Positions 1 to 9,006 of a stretch of 64,000 nt of DNA are shown here, piece by piece. The notes beneath the pieces are model-generated. The model had not been told where the DNA came from, made no database searches, and worked only from the letters and a program-made list of their open reading frames with translations. A program made the position numbers and the translations under genes. Position 1 is the first letter of the stretch. The number at the start of each line of letters is the position of its first letter. Source of the DNA: Kribbella aluminosa (GTDB lineage Bacteria; Actinomycetota; Actinomycetes; Propionibacteriales; Kribbellaceae); assembly GCF_017876295.1 (NCBI RefSeq), contig NZ_JAGINT010000002.1, positions 2,852,001 through 2,916,000 on the forward strand, in the 5' to 3' direction.

Positions 1-1
1 C

Positions 2-73
2 CGCACCCGGCGCCAACAACGGCGTACCGTCGTGAAATCCCCTGACGTGACCGTCGCCGGAGGTGTGTCGTGA
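2..73 (+). CDS. C-terminal end of an upstream gene (partial)
   Basis: The window opens inside a reading frame that runs from base 2 to a TGA at 71-73, sharing four bases (GTGA) with the GTG start of the next gene. Only about 23 residues are visible, with an Arg/Gln-rich stretch followed by a short tail. The overlap is typical of co-translated ABC operons, so a sugar permease is a reasonable guess, but nothing in the residues proves it. Confidence 0.35.
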   Translation, partial: RTRRQQRRTVVKSPDVTVAGGVS

Positions 74-1605
74 CGCTGTTCGAAGCCGAGCGAGTGGAGA
101 AGGTCTTTCCCGGTGTACGGGCCCTGGACGGCGTCAATCTCTCGCTTGAGCCCGGTTCGGTGCATGCGCTGCTCGGTGAGAACGGCGCTGGGAAGTCGAC
201 GCTGATCAAGGTGATCACCGGGCTGTACCGCCCCGACGGCGGGCGGCTGCTACTGGACGGACAGCAGGTGTCCTTCGGCTCGCCGCACGAGTCGGCGTCG
301 GCAGGCATCGGCGTCGTCCACCAGGAGCGCAACCTGATTCCCGGCTTCACTGTCGGTGAGAACATCCTGCTGCAGCAGCTCCCGACCTCGCGCGGGCTGG
401 TCGATCGCACAGCGATTCGCTCCGAGGCGGCGCGCTGGCTCGCGGAGCTGGACCTCGAGCTGGATCCGGATCTGCCAGTGACGGAGTTGTCCGTAGCACA
501 AGCGCAACTGGTCGAGATCGCGAAGGCCCTGTCGATCGAGAGTCGAGTGTTGCTCCTCGACGAACCGACGGCCTCCATTACTCCGAGCGAGGCCGAGCGG
601 CTGTTCCGCGTCGTTGGCAAGCTCAAGGATCAGGGCTGCGCGGTGCTGTTCGTCAGCCACAAGCTCGAGGAGGTCTTCGAGATCTGCGACACGGTCACGG
701 TCCTGCGCGACGGAGCATCCGTGCTCGAAGGCGGTCCGCTGTCCGACCTGACCCGCGACGAGGTTGTCGACCTCATGGTCGGTCGTGTCCACGAAGCCCT
801 CGTGCTCCCGCCACGAACGGTCGACACCACGGCCGAGCCCCTACTGGAGTTGTCAGGCCTGAGTACGGCGACCGGGCACGACGGCGTGGATCTCGCTGTC
901 CGGCCGGGGGAGATCGTCGGGTTGTACGGACTCGTCGGCGCCGGCCGCAGTGAGCTCGCGAAGGCCCTGCTCGGACTGGACCGGATCACGGCGGGCGAAG
1001 TTCGCGTGCGCGGCGCCGCGGTCCGAATCCGGAACGTCCGCGACGCACTGAAGAACCACAAGATCGGGTACGTCAGCGAGAACCGCAAGGAGGAAGGCGT
1101 CTTCCTCGAGCAATCCGTCGGCCGGAACATCGCGGTCACCGTCTGGGACCGGCTCCGCGCGGGGATCGGCCGGTTGCCGGTACTTCGTTACGTTCCGAAG
1201 CGGGCCGAAGCGGACTTGGTGTCCGACTACGTGGAGCATCTGGGTATCAGGATCGCGTCGCCGGCGCAGTTGGCCGGAACTCTGTCGGGCGGCAACCAGC
1301 AGAAGGTGTCGCTGGCGAAGTGGCTTGCGGCGCAGACCGAGATCCTGATCATCGACGAACCGACCGTCGGCATCGACGTCCGGACGAAGGATGCGTTCCA
1401 CACGCTGATCTGGGACCTGGCCGCGAACGGCCTGGCCATTCTGCTGATCACCTCGGATCTGCCGGAGATGATCACGCTGGCTGATCGGGTTGTCGTCATG
1501 CGGGACCATCGCGTTCGCGGCGAGGTGGTGAACAGCCGCGACTACGACACCATGAGCCAGCGAGTCATCCGCCTGATTCACGCCGAACCGGCGCCCGCAG
1601 CCTGA
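70..1605 (+). CDS. Sugar ABC transporter ATP-binding protein, RbsA/MglA type
   Basis: 511 aa with two tandem nucleotide-binding domains, the layout of ribose/galactose-type (CUT2) importers. The first domain has Walker A GENGAGKST at residues 36-44 and Walker B LLLDEPT. The second has a degenerate Walker A (GLVGAGRSE), the signature LSGGNQQK and Walker B ILIIDEPTVGID; this asymmetry is normal for the family. It would energise uptake of a monosaccharide at the inner membrane face. The GTG start is supported by GGAGG at 59-63 and by the four-base overlap with the gene before it. The permease and binding protein must lie upstream, outside the window. Substrate cannot be told from the ATPase; the following fucosidase gene makes fucose a possible guess only. 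Confidence 0.9.
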   Translation: MTLFEAERVEKVFPGVRALDGVNLSLEPGSVHALLGENGAGKSTLIKVITGLYRPDGGRLLLDGQQVSFGSPHESASAGIGVVHQERNLIPGFTVGENILLQQLPTSRGLVDRTAIRSEAARWLAELDLELDPDLPVTELSVAQAQLVEIAKALSIESRVLLLDEPTASITPSEAERLFRVVGKLKDQGCAVLFVSHKLEEVFEICDTVTVLRDGASVLEGGPLSDLTRDEVVDLMVGRVHEALVLPPRTVDTTAEPLLELSGLSTATGHDGVDLAVRPGEIVGLYGLVGAGRSELAKALLGLDRITAGEVRVRGAAVRIRNVRDALKNHKIGYVSENRKEEGVFLEQSVGRNIAVTVWDRLRAGIGRLPVLRYVPKRAEADLVSDYVEHLGIRIASPAQLAGTLSGGNQQKVSLAKWLAAQTEILIIDEPTVGIDVRTKDAFHTLIWDLAANGLAILLITSDLPEMITLADRVVVMRDHRVRGEVVNSRDYDTMSQRVIRLIHAEPAPAA

Positions 1606-1712
1606 GCAACGGGACGCCGTCTCATCGAGTACATGCTGAATCCTCCGACGCCCGGCTGGACCGGCCCCGACCGAGGATTCGCCGATCTGTTCGCCCACCA
1701 GAGGAGTCGCAC

Positions 1713-4577
1713 ATGGGATACCCGGCTGAAGGCTCGTCCCGCCCCAATCACGAAGAGCGCGGCAACCACATCGCAAGGCGGCGCGTCCTCCAGGCCGCTG
1801 GTCTCACCGGCCTGGCGACGTTCGCGCTACCGGTCTTCGAGGCGCACGCCGCCGTCGACCGACCGGCAGACTGCCAACTCGTGCCGGACGAGGAGGCACT
1901 GCGGCTCTGGTATCGCACACCGGCGGAAGAATCGATCATCATCGAGGAAGGCCTCCCGATCGGCAACGGACGACTCGGAGGTCTGATCGGCGGCACTCCA
2001 GCGGATACCGCGCTCTTCCTGACCGACGCGTCATTGTGGAGCGGTGGTCGCAACACCACGCTCGACGGCGCGGGACAGTTCCCGTACGACAGGTCGACGT
2101 TCGGTACCTTCCAGTTACTCGCCAAAGCCCGGGTGCTCCTGCCGGACCACACACCCGATGTCGTCACCGACTACCAGCGATCCCTCGACCTGAGCAACGG
2201 CCTCGTCGTCACGACGTACCGAGTGGGCGAGGTCGCCTACCGCCAGGAGTGCTTCAGCAGCCACTCCGACGACGTCGTCGTAGTACGCATCACGCAGTCA
2301 GGTGGAGGATCGCTGACCGGATCGGTGGCCGTCGAGGGCACGCGCGGAGAAGTTGCGGTCGTCGACCGGTCCGCATCGACGACGTCGATCACGGACGCTC
2401 TCGACAACGGCCTTCGGTATGCAGCGGTGGCGGGCGTCTCGACCGACGGCGGGACTGTCGGAACGGGCAGTTCGACGGTGACATTCACTGGGGCGTCCGA
2501 GGTGCTCGTCGTGATCAGCGGTGGGACCAACTACCGGCCTGATGCTTCGATCGACTACCGCGACACACGGGTCGACCCCGGGACGGTCGCGCGACAGAAG
2601 TTGCGGACGGCGTTGCTCGAGCCCCGGTTGGTCGAAACCCACGTGGCCGACTACCAGCGGCAGTTCGGCTCGTTCTCGCTCCACCTTGGCGACTCGACCG
2701 CGCAGCAACGAGCCCAGGACACTGCCGCAAGGCTTGCCTCCCGAGGCGCCCCAGGTGCGGCGCCTGACCCTGAGTTCGATGTGCTCTACCTGCAGCTCGC
2801 CCGGTACCTGACCATCACCGGATCCCGGGCGGGCCTCCCGACGAACTTGCAGGGCCTGTGGCTCGACACCAACGAGCCGGACTGGATGAGTGACTACCAC
2901 ACCGACATCAACATCCAGATGAACTACTGGCCGACGCACCGATTCGGGCTCGCCGAGCATGCCGAGCCGCTACTCGACTACTGCCTCGCACAGCTTCCGC
3001 AGTGGTCGAAGCAGACACTCGAGCTGTTCAACGATCCCCGCAACCGGTTCCGCAACACGTCCGGGCGGGTCGCCGGCTGGACAGTGGCGTTCTCTACGAA
3101 CGTCCACGGCGGTAACGGTTGGTGGTGGCATCCGGCCGGCGGGGCGTGGTTGTGCCTTGAACTGTGGCAGCACTACGAGTACACCCTCGACAAGCGGTTC
3201 CTCGCGCGACTCATGCCGCTCCTGCGTGGCACCGTCGAGTTCTGGGAGAGCCGGCTGATCGAGCGCACCGTTGGCGAGGGAAGCGATCAACGGACCGCGC
3301 TGCTGGCCGACAAGGCATGGTCGCCCGAGCACGGGCCTCAGGACGGGATCGGTAACACCTACGACCAGGAGCTGGTGCACGCGGTTCTCGGATGCTTCGT
3401 CGAAGCGTCGAAACTTCTCAATCGGGACGTGGAGTTGGCGGGCCGGGCTCAGCTGATGCGCGAGCGCCTCTATCTTCCCGAGGTGAGTCCCAAGACCGGC
3501 TGGCTCGAGGAGTGGCGGAGCCCGGACAATTTGGGCGACGCCCAGCACCGGCACCTGTCCCCGTTGATCGGTTGGTACCCGGGTGACCGGATCCGCCTGG
3601 ACAACCAGCCCGCTGCGTACATCGCTGGAATCCGCAACTTGCTGGAGGCCCGCGGATTTGACAGCTACGGCTGGGCCTGCGCGTGGCGCGCGGCCTGCTG
3701 GGCGCGGCTGAAGGATTCCAACCGCGCCTACAAGACCATCTCCAACGTACTGCGTCCCGCACACGGGCACCTGGGCGGGACAGGGATCAACCTGTTCGAC
3801 CTCTACCGGACCAACCGGTACATCTTCCAGATCGACGCCAACTTCGGGATCCCGGCTGCGATGCTGGAGATGCTGGTCCACGCCAAGCCCGGAGTGGTCG
3901 ATCTGATGCCGGCCGTCCCGGCTGCCTGGAACGACGGCAGCGTGCGCGGCATGGGGGTGCGAGGTGGATTCACGCTCGACATGACCTGGAAGGCCGGGGC
4001 GCCGATATCGGTGACGCTGCACAGCGTGGGAGGCACGGCTACCGAACTGCGAGTCGGTGACTGGAAGCGGAGCGTCCACGTGCGGCCGGGAGGGTCGGTC
4101 ACTCTGCAGCCGCAAGGCGTCCCATACCCGCCGCCGCCTCCGCCACCCGAACCCGCTCCGGCAAGTGTGATCAAGAACGTGCACAGCGGACTTGTGATCG
4201 ATGTCTCCGGCGGCGGCTCGAACCCCGGCGCTGCGATCGATCAATGGCCGGATGTCGGCTCCACCAACCAACGCTGGCAGCAGGTACAGACCAACAACGG
4301 CTTCGTCATGCTCCAATGCGTCAGGTCAGGCCAGGTCATCGACGTGCCGAACGCGGCTACCGCGGAAGGAACCGACGTCGTGCAATGGACGACCAGTGGC
4401 GCCCCGAATCAGCAGTGGATGATCGAGAACACCGGTTCAGGACAGATGCGCATCGTCAGCCGGATCACCGACAAGGTACTCGGCATCGCCGGTCAGTCGG
4501 CCCAGGCAGGCGCAGCCGTCGAGATCCAGGCCGACACCGGCCATCCCAGCCAGCGATGGACCATCGTCCAGGAATAG
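1713..4577 (+). CDS. Tat-secreted GH95-family alpha-L-fucosidase with ricin-type lectin domain
   Basis: 954 aa. A twin-arginine signal (RRR at 22-24, hydrophobic core, AHA near 46) predicts folded export. The GH95 fold starts with the family hallmark GLPIGNGRLGG near residue 84. Other family blocks follow: a QGLWLDTNEPDWMSDYHTD-like segment followed by INIQMNYWP, and IDANFGIPAAMLEML towards the end of the barrel. A proline-rich linker leads to a C-terminal beta-trefoil (about 818-954) with three Gln-x-Trp repeats (NQRW, NQQW, SQRW), a typical CBM13/ricin lectin. GH95 enzymes remove alpha-1,2-fucose (some act on galactose) from glycans such as xyloglucan. GAGGAG just upstream supports the ATG. 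The gene follows the RbsA-type ATPase by 107 bp, so fucose release and uptake could be coupled; that link is inference. Confidence 0.88.
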   Translation: MGYPAEGSSRPNHEERGNHIARRRVLQAAGLTGLATFALPVFEAHAAVDRPADCQLVPDEEALRLWYRTPAEESIIIEEGLPIGNGRLGGLIGGTPADTALFLTDASLWSGGRNTTLDGAGQFPYDRSTFGTFQLLAKARVLLPDHTPDVVTDYQRSLDLSNGLVVTTYRVGEVAYRQECFSSHSDDVVVVRITQSGGGSLTGSVAVEGTRGEVAVVDRSASTTSITDALDNGLRYAAVAGVSTDGGTVGTGSSTVTFTGASEVLVVISGGTNYRPDASIDYRDTRVDPGTVARQKLRTALLEPRLVETHVADYQRQFGSFSLHLGDSTAQQRAQDTAARLASRGAPGAAPDPEFDVLYLQLARYLTITGSRAGLPTNLQGLWLDTNEPDWMSDYHTDINIQMNYWPTHRFGLAEHAEPLLDYCLAQLPQWSKQTLELFNDPRNRFRNTSGRVAGWTVAFSTNVHGGNGWWWHPAGGAWLCLELWQHYEYTLDKRFLARLMPLLRGTVEFWESRLIERTVGEGSDQRTALLADKAWSPEHGPQDGIGNTYDQELVHAVLGCFVEASKLLNRDVELAGRAQLMRERLYLPEVSPKTGWLEEWRSPDNLGDAQHRHLSPLIGWYPGDRIRLDNQPAAYIAGIRNLLEARGFDSYGWACAWRAACWARLKDSNRAYKTISNVLRPAHGHLGGTGINLFDLYRTNRYIFQIDANFGIPAAMLEMLVHAKPGVVDLMPAVPAAWNDGSVRGMGVRGGFTLDMTWKAGAPISVTLHSVGGTATELRVGDWKRSVHVRPGGSVTLQPQGVPYPPPPPPPEPAPASVIKNVHSGLVIDVSGGGSNPGAAIDQWPDVGSTNQRWQQVQTNNGFVMLQCVRSGQVIDVPNAATAEGTDVVQWTTSGAPNQQWMIENTGSGQMRIVSRITDKVLGIAGQSAQAGAAVEIQADTGHPSQRWTIVQE

Positions 4578-4601
4578 CCATGCACCATTGCCCAGGACTG
4601 C

Positions 4602-4623
4602 TCCGGTGGAGGTCGCCACCGGA
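4602..4623 (+). terminator. Hairpin downstream of the GH95 gene
   Basis: TCCGGTGG at 4602-4609 and CCACCGGA at 4616-4623 form a perfect 8-bp stem with a 6-nt loop, 25 bases after the GH95 stop. There is no clear T-run, as is common in high-GC actinobacteria. Confidence 0.5.
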
Positions 4624-4915
4624 CCTGATCGTTGCCAAAGGCCCCTGATTGACGAGTAGATGTATCGGGCGGTAACCACTGGCGATGCGTTCGTCGCCCC
4701 GAGCATGATCGTGGTCGGCGCGCCGACAAGTTACGCCCTACCCGTGGCCGATCCCTGCCAAGCCCGGGATCGGCCGATGGCCGGTCAGGTCGCGGGTGGA
4801 ATGTGGAACGCTCCCGCTGGGAGGTTGGAGTGGAGTCACACACCACTGCAGGTGACTGCTTCGCCGCGTACGACGTGGCGCTGCCTCAGGTGCGCACGTA
4901 GGTCAGCCAGATCAA
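4624..4915. other. Intergenic stretch without a recognisable gene
   Basis: About 290 bases between the hairpin after the GH95 gene and the end of the convergent GntR gene. Both strands give only short frames with no family resemblance. No promoter-like or repeat structure stood out. Confidence 0.5.
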
Positions 4916-5698
4916 CTAGTCCCGCGCCCGTTGTGGCAGCGATGCCGGGCTTCGGATGCTGTCGAGGTCCAGCAGAGACTTGGCCAATAGCGCGCTGGCG
5001 GCGCTCACGGCCACGTCCGGATCCCGACGCCTGATGGCGTCGAGAACCGCTGCATGCGCTGGGGTGGGATCATCGTCCTCGACCAGGTCGTGGACGACCT
5101 GGTCGCGCGCTGCCAGGCCTGGTTCGAGCACGATCCTGGTGCGGATCAGCAGTTCGTTGTGAGAGGCGGCCAGGAGCGCGCGGTGGAAAAGGAGGTCGGC
5201 CTGGACGGGATCGCCGACGCCGTGGGTCGCCTCTGACATCTGGGCCAACGACGCGTCAAGGGCCTGGAGGTCTGCCTCGGTGCGGCGCAGCGCGGCCAGT
5301 CCTGCGGCGGCGGGCTCGATGATGTTCCTCAGCTCGTTCAGGTCGTTGAACAGTTGCTGGCTGTCCTGTCCCTCGAACTGCCAACGAATGACATCGGGGT
5401 CGAGCAGGGTCCACTCGGTCCGCGGCTGAACGAACGTGCCCCGTTTCTGGCGGGCGTCGATGAGACCCTTCGCCTTGAGGACCCGCAGCGCCTCGCGAAT
5501 GACAGAGCGACTGACGTCGAGCTCGGCTTCGAGCGAGGCGATGTCGAGAGTGGCGCCCTGGGCGACCTCGCCGGTCAGGATCCGCCGCCCGAGCTCTTCG
5601 ACGACCGCTCCGTGGATACCGCGTCCACGGTATCCAAGCTCGGAACCCGCGCCATGCACGTTCGAGGTCACACCGACTCCTTTGAGCTGCTCTGCCAC
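4916..5698 (-). CDS. FadR-subfamily GntR transcriptional regulator (FCD domain)
   Basis: 260 aa. The N-terminal winged helix-turn-helix (about 25-95) contains the DVSRSVIREALRVLKAKGLI block typical of GntR proteins. The C-terminal all-helical FCD domain carries DLLFHRALLAASHN and a second His-containing helix (PAHAAVLDAI), positions that usually bind a metal and an acidic ligand. It is transcribed away from the alpha-galactoside operon across a 190-bp AT-rich region holding an inverted repeat, so it is the likely local regulator of that operon and of itself. The ligand is unknown. An internal GTG start ten residues in is also possible. Confidence 0.88.
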   Translation of the reverse strand: MAEQLKGVGVTSNVHGAGSELGYRGRGIHGAVVEELGRRILTGEVAQGATLDIASLEAELDVSRSVIREALRVLKAKGLIDARQKRGTFVQPRTEWTLLDPDVIRWQFEGQDSQQLFNDLNELRNIIEPAAAGLAALRRTEADLQALDASLAQMSEATHGVGDPVQADLLFHRALLAASHNELLIRTRIVLEPGLAARDQVVHDLVEDDDPTPAHAAVLDAIRRRDPDVAVSAASALLAKSLLDLDSIRSPASLPQRARD

Positions 5699-5757
5699 TT
5701 TCTCACGACCGTCCGGTCGCTGACTGGCTCCTCGTGAAAGATTACGCGAAGTAGCGC

Positions 5758-5801
5758 GATTAGATCACTAAAGAAGAAATTATGATTTAATCTTGACGTC
5801 A
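5758..5801. promoter_or_regulatory. Candidate operator/promoter region between gntR and the alpha-galactoside operon
   Basis: In an unusually AT-rich stretch, GATTAGATCA (5758-5767) and TGATTTAATC (5783-5792) form a 10-bp inverted repeat with one mismatch and a 15-bp spacer. TATGAT at 5781-5786 resembles a -10 box for the rightward operon. A perfect TGACGTCA palindrome follows at 5794-5801. Position between divergent genes suits a GntR-type operator, but no binding data are available. Confidence 0.45.
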
Positions 5802-5891
5802 GTGTCCACTGTCCTCCAGAGTTGCGATTGGGCCGCTCCCCGGTCCGGACCAGCATCAGCGGTGACGGAGTCACCGGAAAAGGAGACCCTG

Positions 5892-7184
5892 ATGTCCTTC
5901 GAGATCGATCGCCGGCGACTGCTGGGGGGCTTCGGAGCCCTGGGAGCCGCAGCCCTGGTGCCTGGATGTGCCACGTCCGGCGGTGGGAAGAAGCAGGCAG
6001 CGGGCGGTGCCGGGGATGGCTCGATCTTGTTGCAGAACAGCGAGTCCAATGACCCCACGAAGTCCGCCACGGAGGCCCTGGTGAAGGCGTTCAACAAGGG
6101 GGCCGGATCGGACGTCAAGCTGAACACCGTGGCGGTCGAGACCTTTCGTACCCAGCTGCCCAGCTACCTGAGCTCCAACAACCCGCCCGACGTCTACACC
6201 TGGTACGCCGGCTCGGTCGCTCGCCAGTTCGCCAAGAAGGGCGAACTCCTCGACCTCTCCCACGTCTGGGAGAGCTCACTGAGCAACTACTCGCCCGCTC
6301 TGAAGAGCTTGTGCACCGACACCAACGGCAAGCAGATCTTCGTCCCGCGAAACTACTACTACTGGGGCGTTTGGTACCGAAAGTCCATGTTCGCGCAGTG
6401 GGGCGTCGAGGTTCCGGCGACCTGGACCAAATTCCTGGACGTGTGCAAGAAGATCCAGACCAAGGGGGTGCCCGCGGTCGGCACCGGCCACCAAGGCACC
6501 AACGCGTGGATCCTTGCCGGCTGGTTCGACTACCTGAACATGCGCATCAACGGTCCGGACTATCACGTCAAGCTGCTGGCCGGCGCCGACTCGTTCGACT
6601 CGCCAAAGGTCACGACGGTCTTCGACACCTGGAAGCAGGCCATGCCCTACTTCGACCCCAAGGGCGCAGCGACCGACTACAACCTTACTTTCACCCAGCT
6701 CGCCCAGGGCAAGGTCGGCATGACGCTCGCAGGGTCGTACATCCTCGGAGCACTGCCCGAAAACGTGCTCGGCGACATCGACTTCTTCCAGTTCCCCATC
6801 ATCGATCCGTCGGTACCCGTGGGAGAGGAAGCGCCGACCGACGGTGTGTTCGCCAGCGCCCGCACCCAGAACTCACGGACGGTCGAGGCGTTCTGCTCCT
6901 TCATCGCCCGGCCGGAAGTCCAGCGAGACTGGATCGCCGTTGCCGGAGGCGGAAATCTGCCGTGCAATCCGGGCGCGCCGATTGCCGACGATGTCCATAC
7001 CAAGAAGGGAAAGGACATGCTTGAGAGGGCAGGTGCGCTGACCCAGTTCTTCAACCGTGACTCAAGCGACGGACTCCAGGAGACCGCGAATGCCGCCCTG
7101 GCGGAATTCCTGGCCAAACCCAACGACGCCAAGCGGATCCAGTCGACCTGGGAAGACGCTGCCAAGCGGGTCTTCACAAGCTGA
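5892..7184 (+). CDS. Sugar ABC transporter substrate-binding lipoprotein (family 1)
   Basis: 430 aa from the ATG at 5892, chosen because AAGGAG lies seven bases upstream and the protein then begins with a Tat-lipoprotein signal: RRR, hydrophobic segment and a lipobox-like VPGC. The body is a typical extracellular solute-binding protein of the CUT1 class, with the early DVYTWYAGSVARQFAKKGEL segment and a C-terminal region on long helices. It would sit anchored outside the membrane and deliver an oligosaccharide to the two permeases that follow. Its TGA overlaps the next ATG by one base. The adjacent GH36 gene suggests melibiose/raffinose-like alpha-galactosides as substrate (inference from context). 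Confidence 0.9.
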   Translation: MSFEIDRRRLLGGFGALGAAALVPGCATSGGGKKQAAGGAGDGSILLQNSESNDPTKSATEALVKAFNKGAGSDVKLNTVAVETFRTQLPSYLSSNNPPDVYTWYAGSVARQFAKKGELLDLSHVWESSLSNYSPALKSLCTDTNGKQIFVPRNYYYWGVWYRKSMFAQWGVEVPATWTKFLDVCKKIQTKGVPAVGTGHQGTNAWILAGWFDYLNMRINGPDYHVKLLAGADSFDSPKVTTVFDTWKQAMPYFDPKGAATDYNLTFTQLAQGKVGMTLAGSYILGALPENVLGDIDFFQFPIIDPSVPVGEEAPTDGVFASARTQNSRTVEAFCSFIARPEVQRDWIAVAGGGNLPCNPGAPIADDVHTKKGKDMLERAGALTQFFNRDSSDGLQETANAALAEFLAKPNDAKRIQSTWEDAAKRVFTS

Positions 7185-8113
7185 TGAGTGCTACAGCCAC
7201 CATGGGGGACCAGGGCCGCCGACTGAGCGGATCACGGAGGCGGCGCGGCGGCGGTCTGCCGCCGGTCTTGCTCGCCTTCATCCTTGTGCCGTTGTTGGTC
7301 GAGGCGACATGGGTTCTCTGGCCGGCGATTCAAGGCTTCTACCTCTCGACCCTCAAGTGGGACGGCATCACCTCACCTGAGTTCGTCGGCAGCAGCAACT
7401 ACCGGGCGATGATCCATGACCCGGTGTTCCAGACGGCGTTCAAGAATACGATCATCTGGCTGGTGTTGTTCGGCGGGCTGTCGATACTGGGCGGTCTGGG
7501 CATGGCAATGCTCCTGCAGCGTGATCGCCGCGGTGTCTCGTTCTATCGCAGCGTGCTGTTCCTGCCCGTTGTGCTGTCGATGACCGCTGGGGCGCTCGTC
7601 TGGGGGGTCTTCCTGCAGCCCGATGGCCCGGCGAATCAGGTGCTGAAGCTGCTCGGACTGGGATCGTTTCAGCACTTCTGGCTTGCCGACCCTAAGGTCG
7701 CCTTGTACTCGATGACGCTTCCGGCGCTATGGCGTCAGATCGGGTACCTCATGGTGCTGTTCATCGCTGGGCTCAAGGCCATCGACCCGCAGCTCTACGA
7801 AGCGGCGCGCATCGATGGTGCGTCGCGATGGCAGGAGTTCCGGCACATCACGATTCCCCAGCTTCGCAGCGTCAACGGCGTCGTGATCGCGGTGACCATC
7901 ATCGACGCCTTGCGCTCGTTCGACGTCGTCTGGGCGCTGACGCGGGGAGGTCCCTATCACTCGACCGAGCTGCTCAGCACCTACATGTACTCCGAGGCCT
8001 TCCAGTCACGGCAGCTCGGCTACGCGTCCGCGCTGGCAGTCGTGATCTTCCTGCTGGCCAGCGCCGTCATCGTCACGCATCTCGTGCGCGCGTTCAGGGA
8101 GGACTCCGATTGA
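7184..8113 (+). CDS. Sugar ABC transporter permease, MalF/UgpA type
   Basis: 309 aa, about six membrane segments. The cytoplasmic EAA loop, EAARIDGASRWQEFRHITIP, contacts the ATPase in this family. The start overlaps the preceding stop by one base and the stop overlaps the next start, so the two permeases are translationally coupled. No ATPase gene is in this operon; CUT1 systems in actinobacteria often share one MsiK-type ATPase encoded elsewhere (established for the group, not shown here). Confidence 0.92.
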   Translation: MSATATMGDQGRRLSGSRRRRGGGLPPVLLAFILVPLLVEATWVLWPAIQGFYLSTLKWDGITSPEFVGSSNYRAMIHDPVFQTAFKNTIIWLVLFGGLSILGGLGMAMLLQRDRRGVSFYRSVLFLPVVLSMTAGALVWGVFLQPDGPANQVLKLLGLGSFQHFWLADPKVALYSMTLPALWRQIGYLMVLFIAGLKAIDPQLYEAARIDGASRWQEFRHITIPQLRSVNGVVIAVTIIDALRSFDVVWALTRGGPYHSTELLSTYMYSEAFQSRQLGYASALAVVIFLLASAVIVTHLVRAFREDSD

Positions 8114-9006
8114 TCACCATCGACCGAGCAACTGAGCAGACGGAACTTGCCGCGTCACCGGCCCTGCGACGCAAGGCCCGGAGACTTCGAAAGTTGACCG
8201 ACCTGGCCTTCCACGCAGCGATGATCGCGATCTGTGCGGCCTGGCTGGCGCCTGTCGCTCTCCTGGTGATGGTCTCGGTGCGTACCCAGAACGACATCAC
8301 CGGAAACGGGCTCGGCGCGATACCCAGTTCCTTCTCTCTGAGCTCGTTCGGCGCCGCCTGGAACGAAGGCGGGGAGAAAGGGGCAATCGTCAACAGCCTC
8401 GTGGTCGCGGTCCCGGTGGTCGTTCTCGAGCTGTTCCTGGGGTCCCTCGCAGCGTTCGCACTGGCGCGCTTCGCGATCCCGGGTCGCCGTTCCCTGCTCC
8501 TGCTGATGCTGGCCGGCAACCTGCTGCCTCCACAGATCCTGCTCATCCCTATCTACACATTCACCCAGCAGCTCGGCATCTATGACACCAGGCTGGCTCT
8601 CATCATCGTCCAAGTGGGCTTCGGGATCGGCTTCTTCAGCTTCGTCCTGCATGGCTTCATGCGCGGCATACCACGGGAGCTCCAGCAGGCTGCACTCGTC
8701 GATGGTGCGAGCGTGGTCCAGATTTACGCCCGGATCATCATGCCGCTGACCCGTCCTGCTCTCGCCGCGCTGGGAGCGCTGGCGTTCACCTGGGCGTTCA
8801 ACGACATGCTCTTCGCGATCACCGTCCTGACGAGCAGCTCGAAGATGCCGGTCACCCCCACCTTGCTGGGTCTGCAGGGCAATTACGTATCTCAGTGGAA
8901 CGTCATCGCTGCCGGCACGCTCATCGCGGCGGTGCCCACCGTCCTCGTGTTCCTTCGCTACCAGCGCTACTTCATCGGCGGACTCATGCTTGGAGCAGTC
9001 AAGTGA
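8110..9006 (+). CDS. Sugar ABC transporter permease, MalG type
   Basis: 298 aa from a TTG at 8110 that overlaps the previous TGA (TTGA); a much longer open frame exists upstream but lies within the preceding permease gene and is not coding. Six membrane segments are visible and the EAA-like loop reads AALVDGASVVQIYARIIMP. It pairs with the preceding permease to form the translocation channel. The C-terminus ends in RYFIGGLMLGAVK, a typical MalG tail. Confidence 0.9.
   Translation: MITIDRATEQTELAASPALRRKARRLRKLTDLAFHAAMIAICAAWLAPVALLVMVSVRTQNDITGNGLGAIPSSFSLSSFGAAWNEGGEKGAIVNSLVVAVPVVVLELFLGSLAAFALARFAIPGRRSLLLLMLAGNLLPPQILLIPIYTFTQQLGIYDTRLALIIVQVGFGIGFFSFVLHGFMRGIPRELQQAALVDGASVVQIYARIIMPLTRPALAALGALAFTWAFNDMLFAITVLTSSSKMPVTPTLLGLQGNYVSQWNVIAAGTLIAAVPTVLVFLRYQRYFIGGLMLGAVK

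Noticed and set aside
4125..4155. Proline-codon repeat
   Set aside because: It is the linker between the GH95 catalytic part and the lectin domain, not an independent repeat element.
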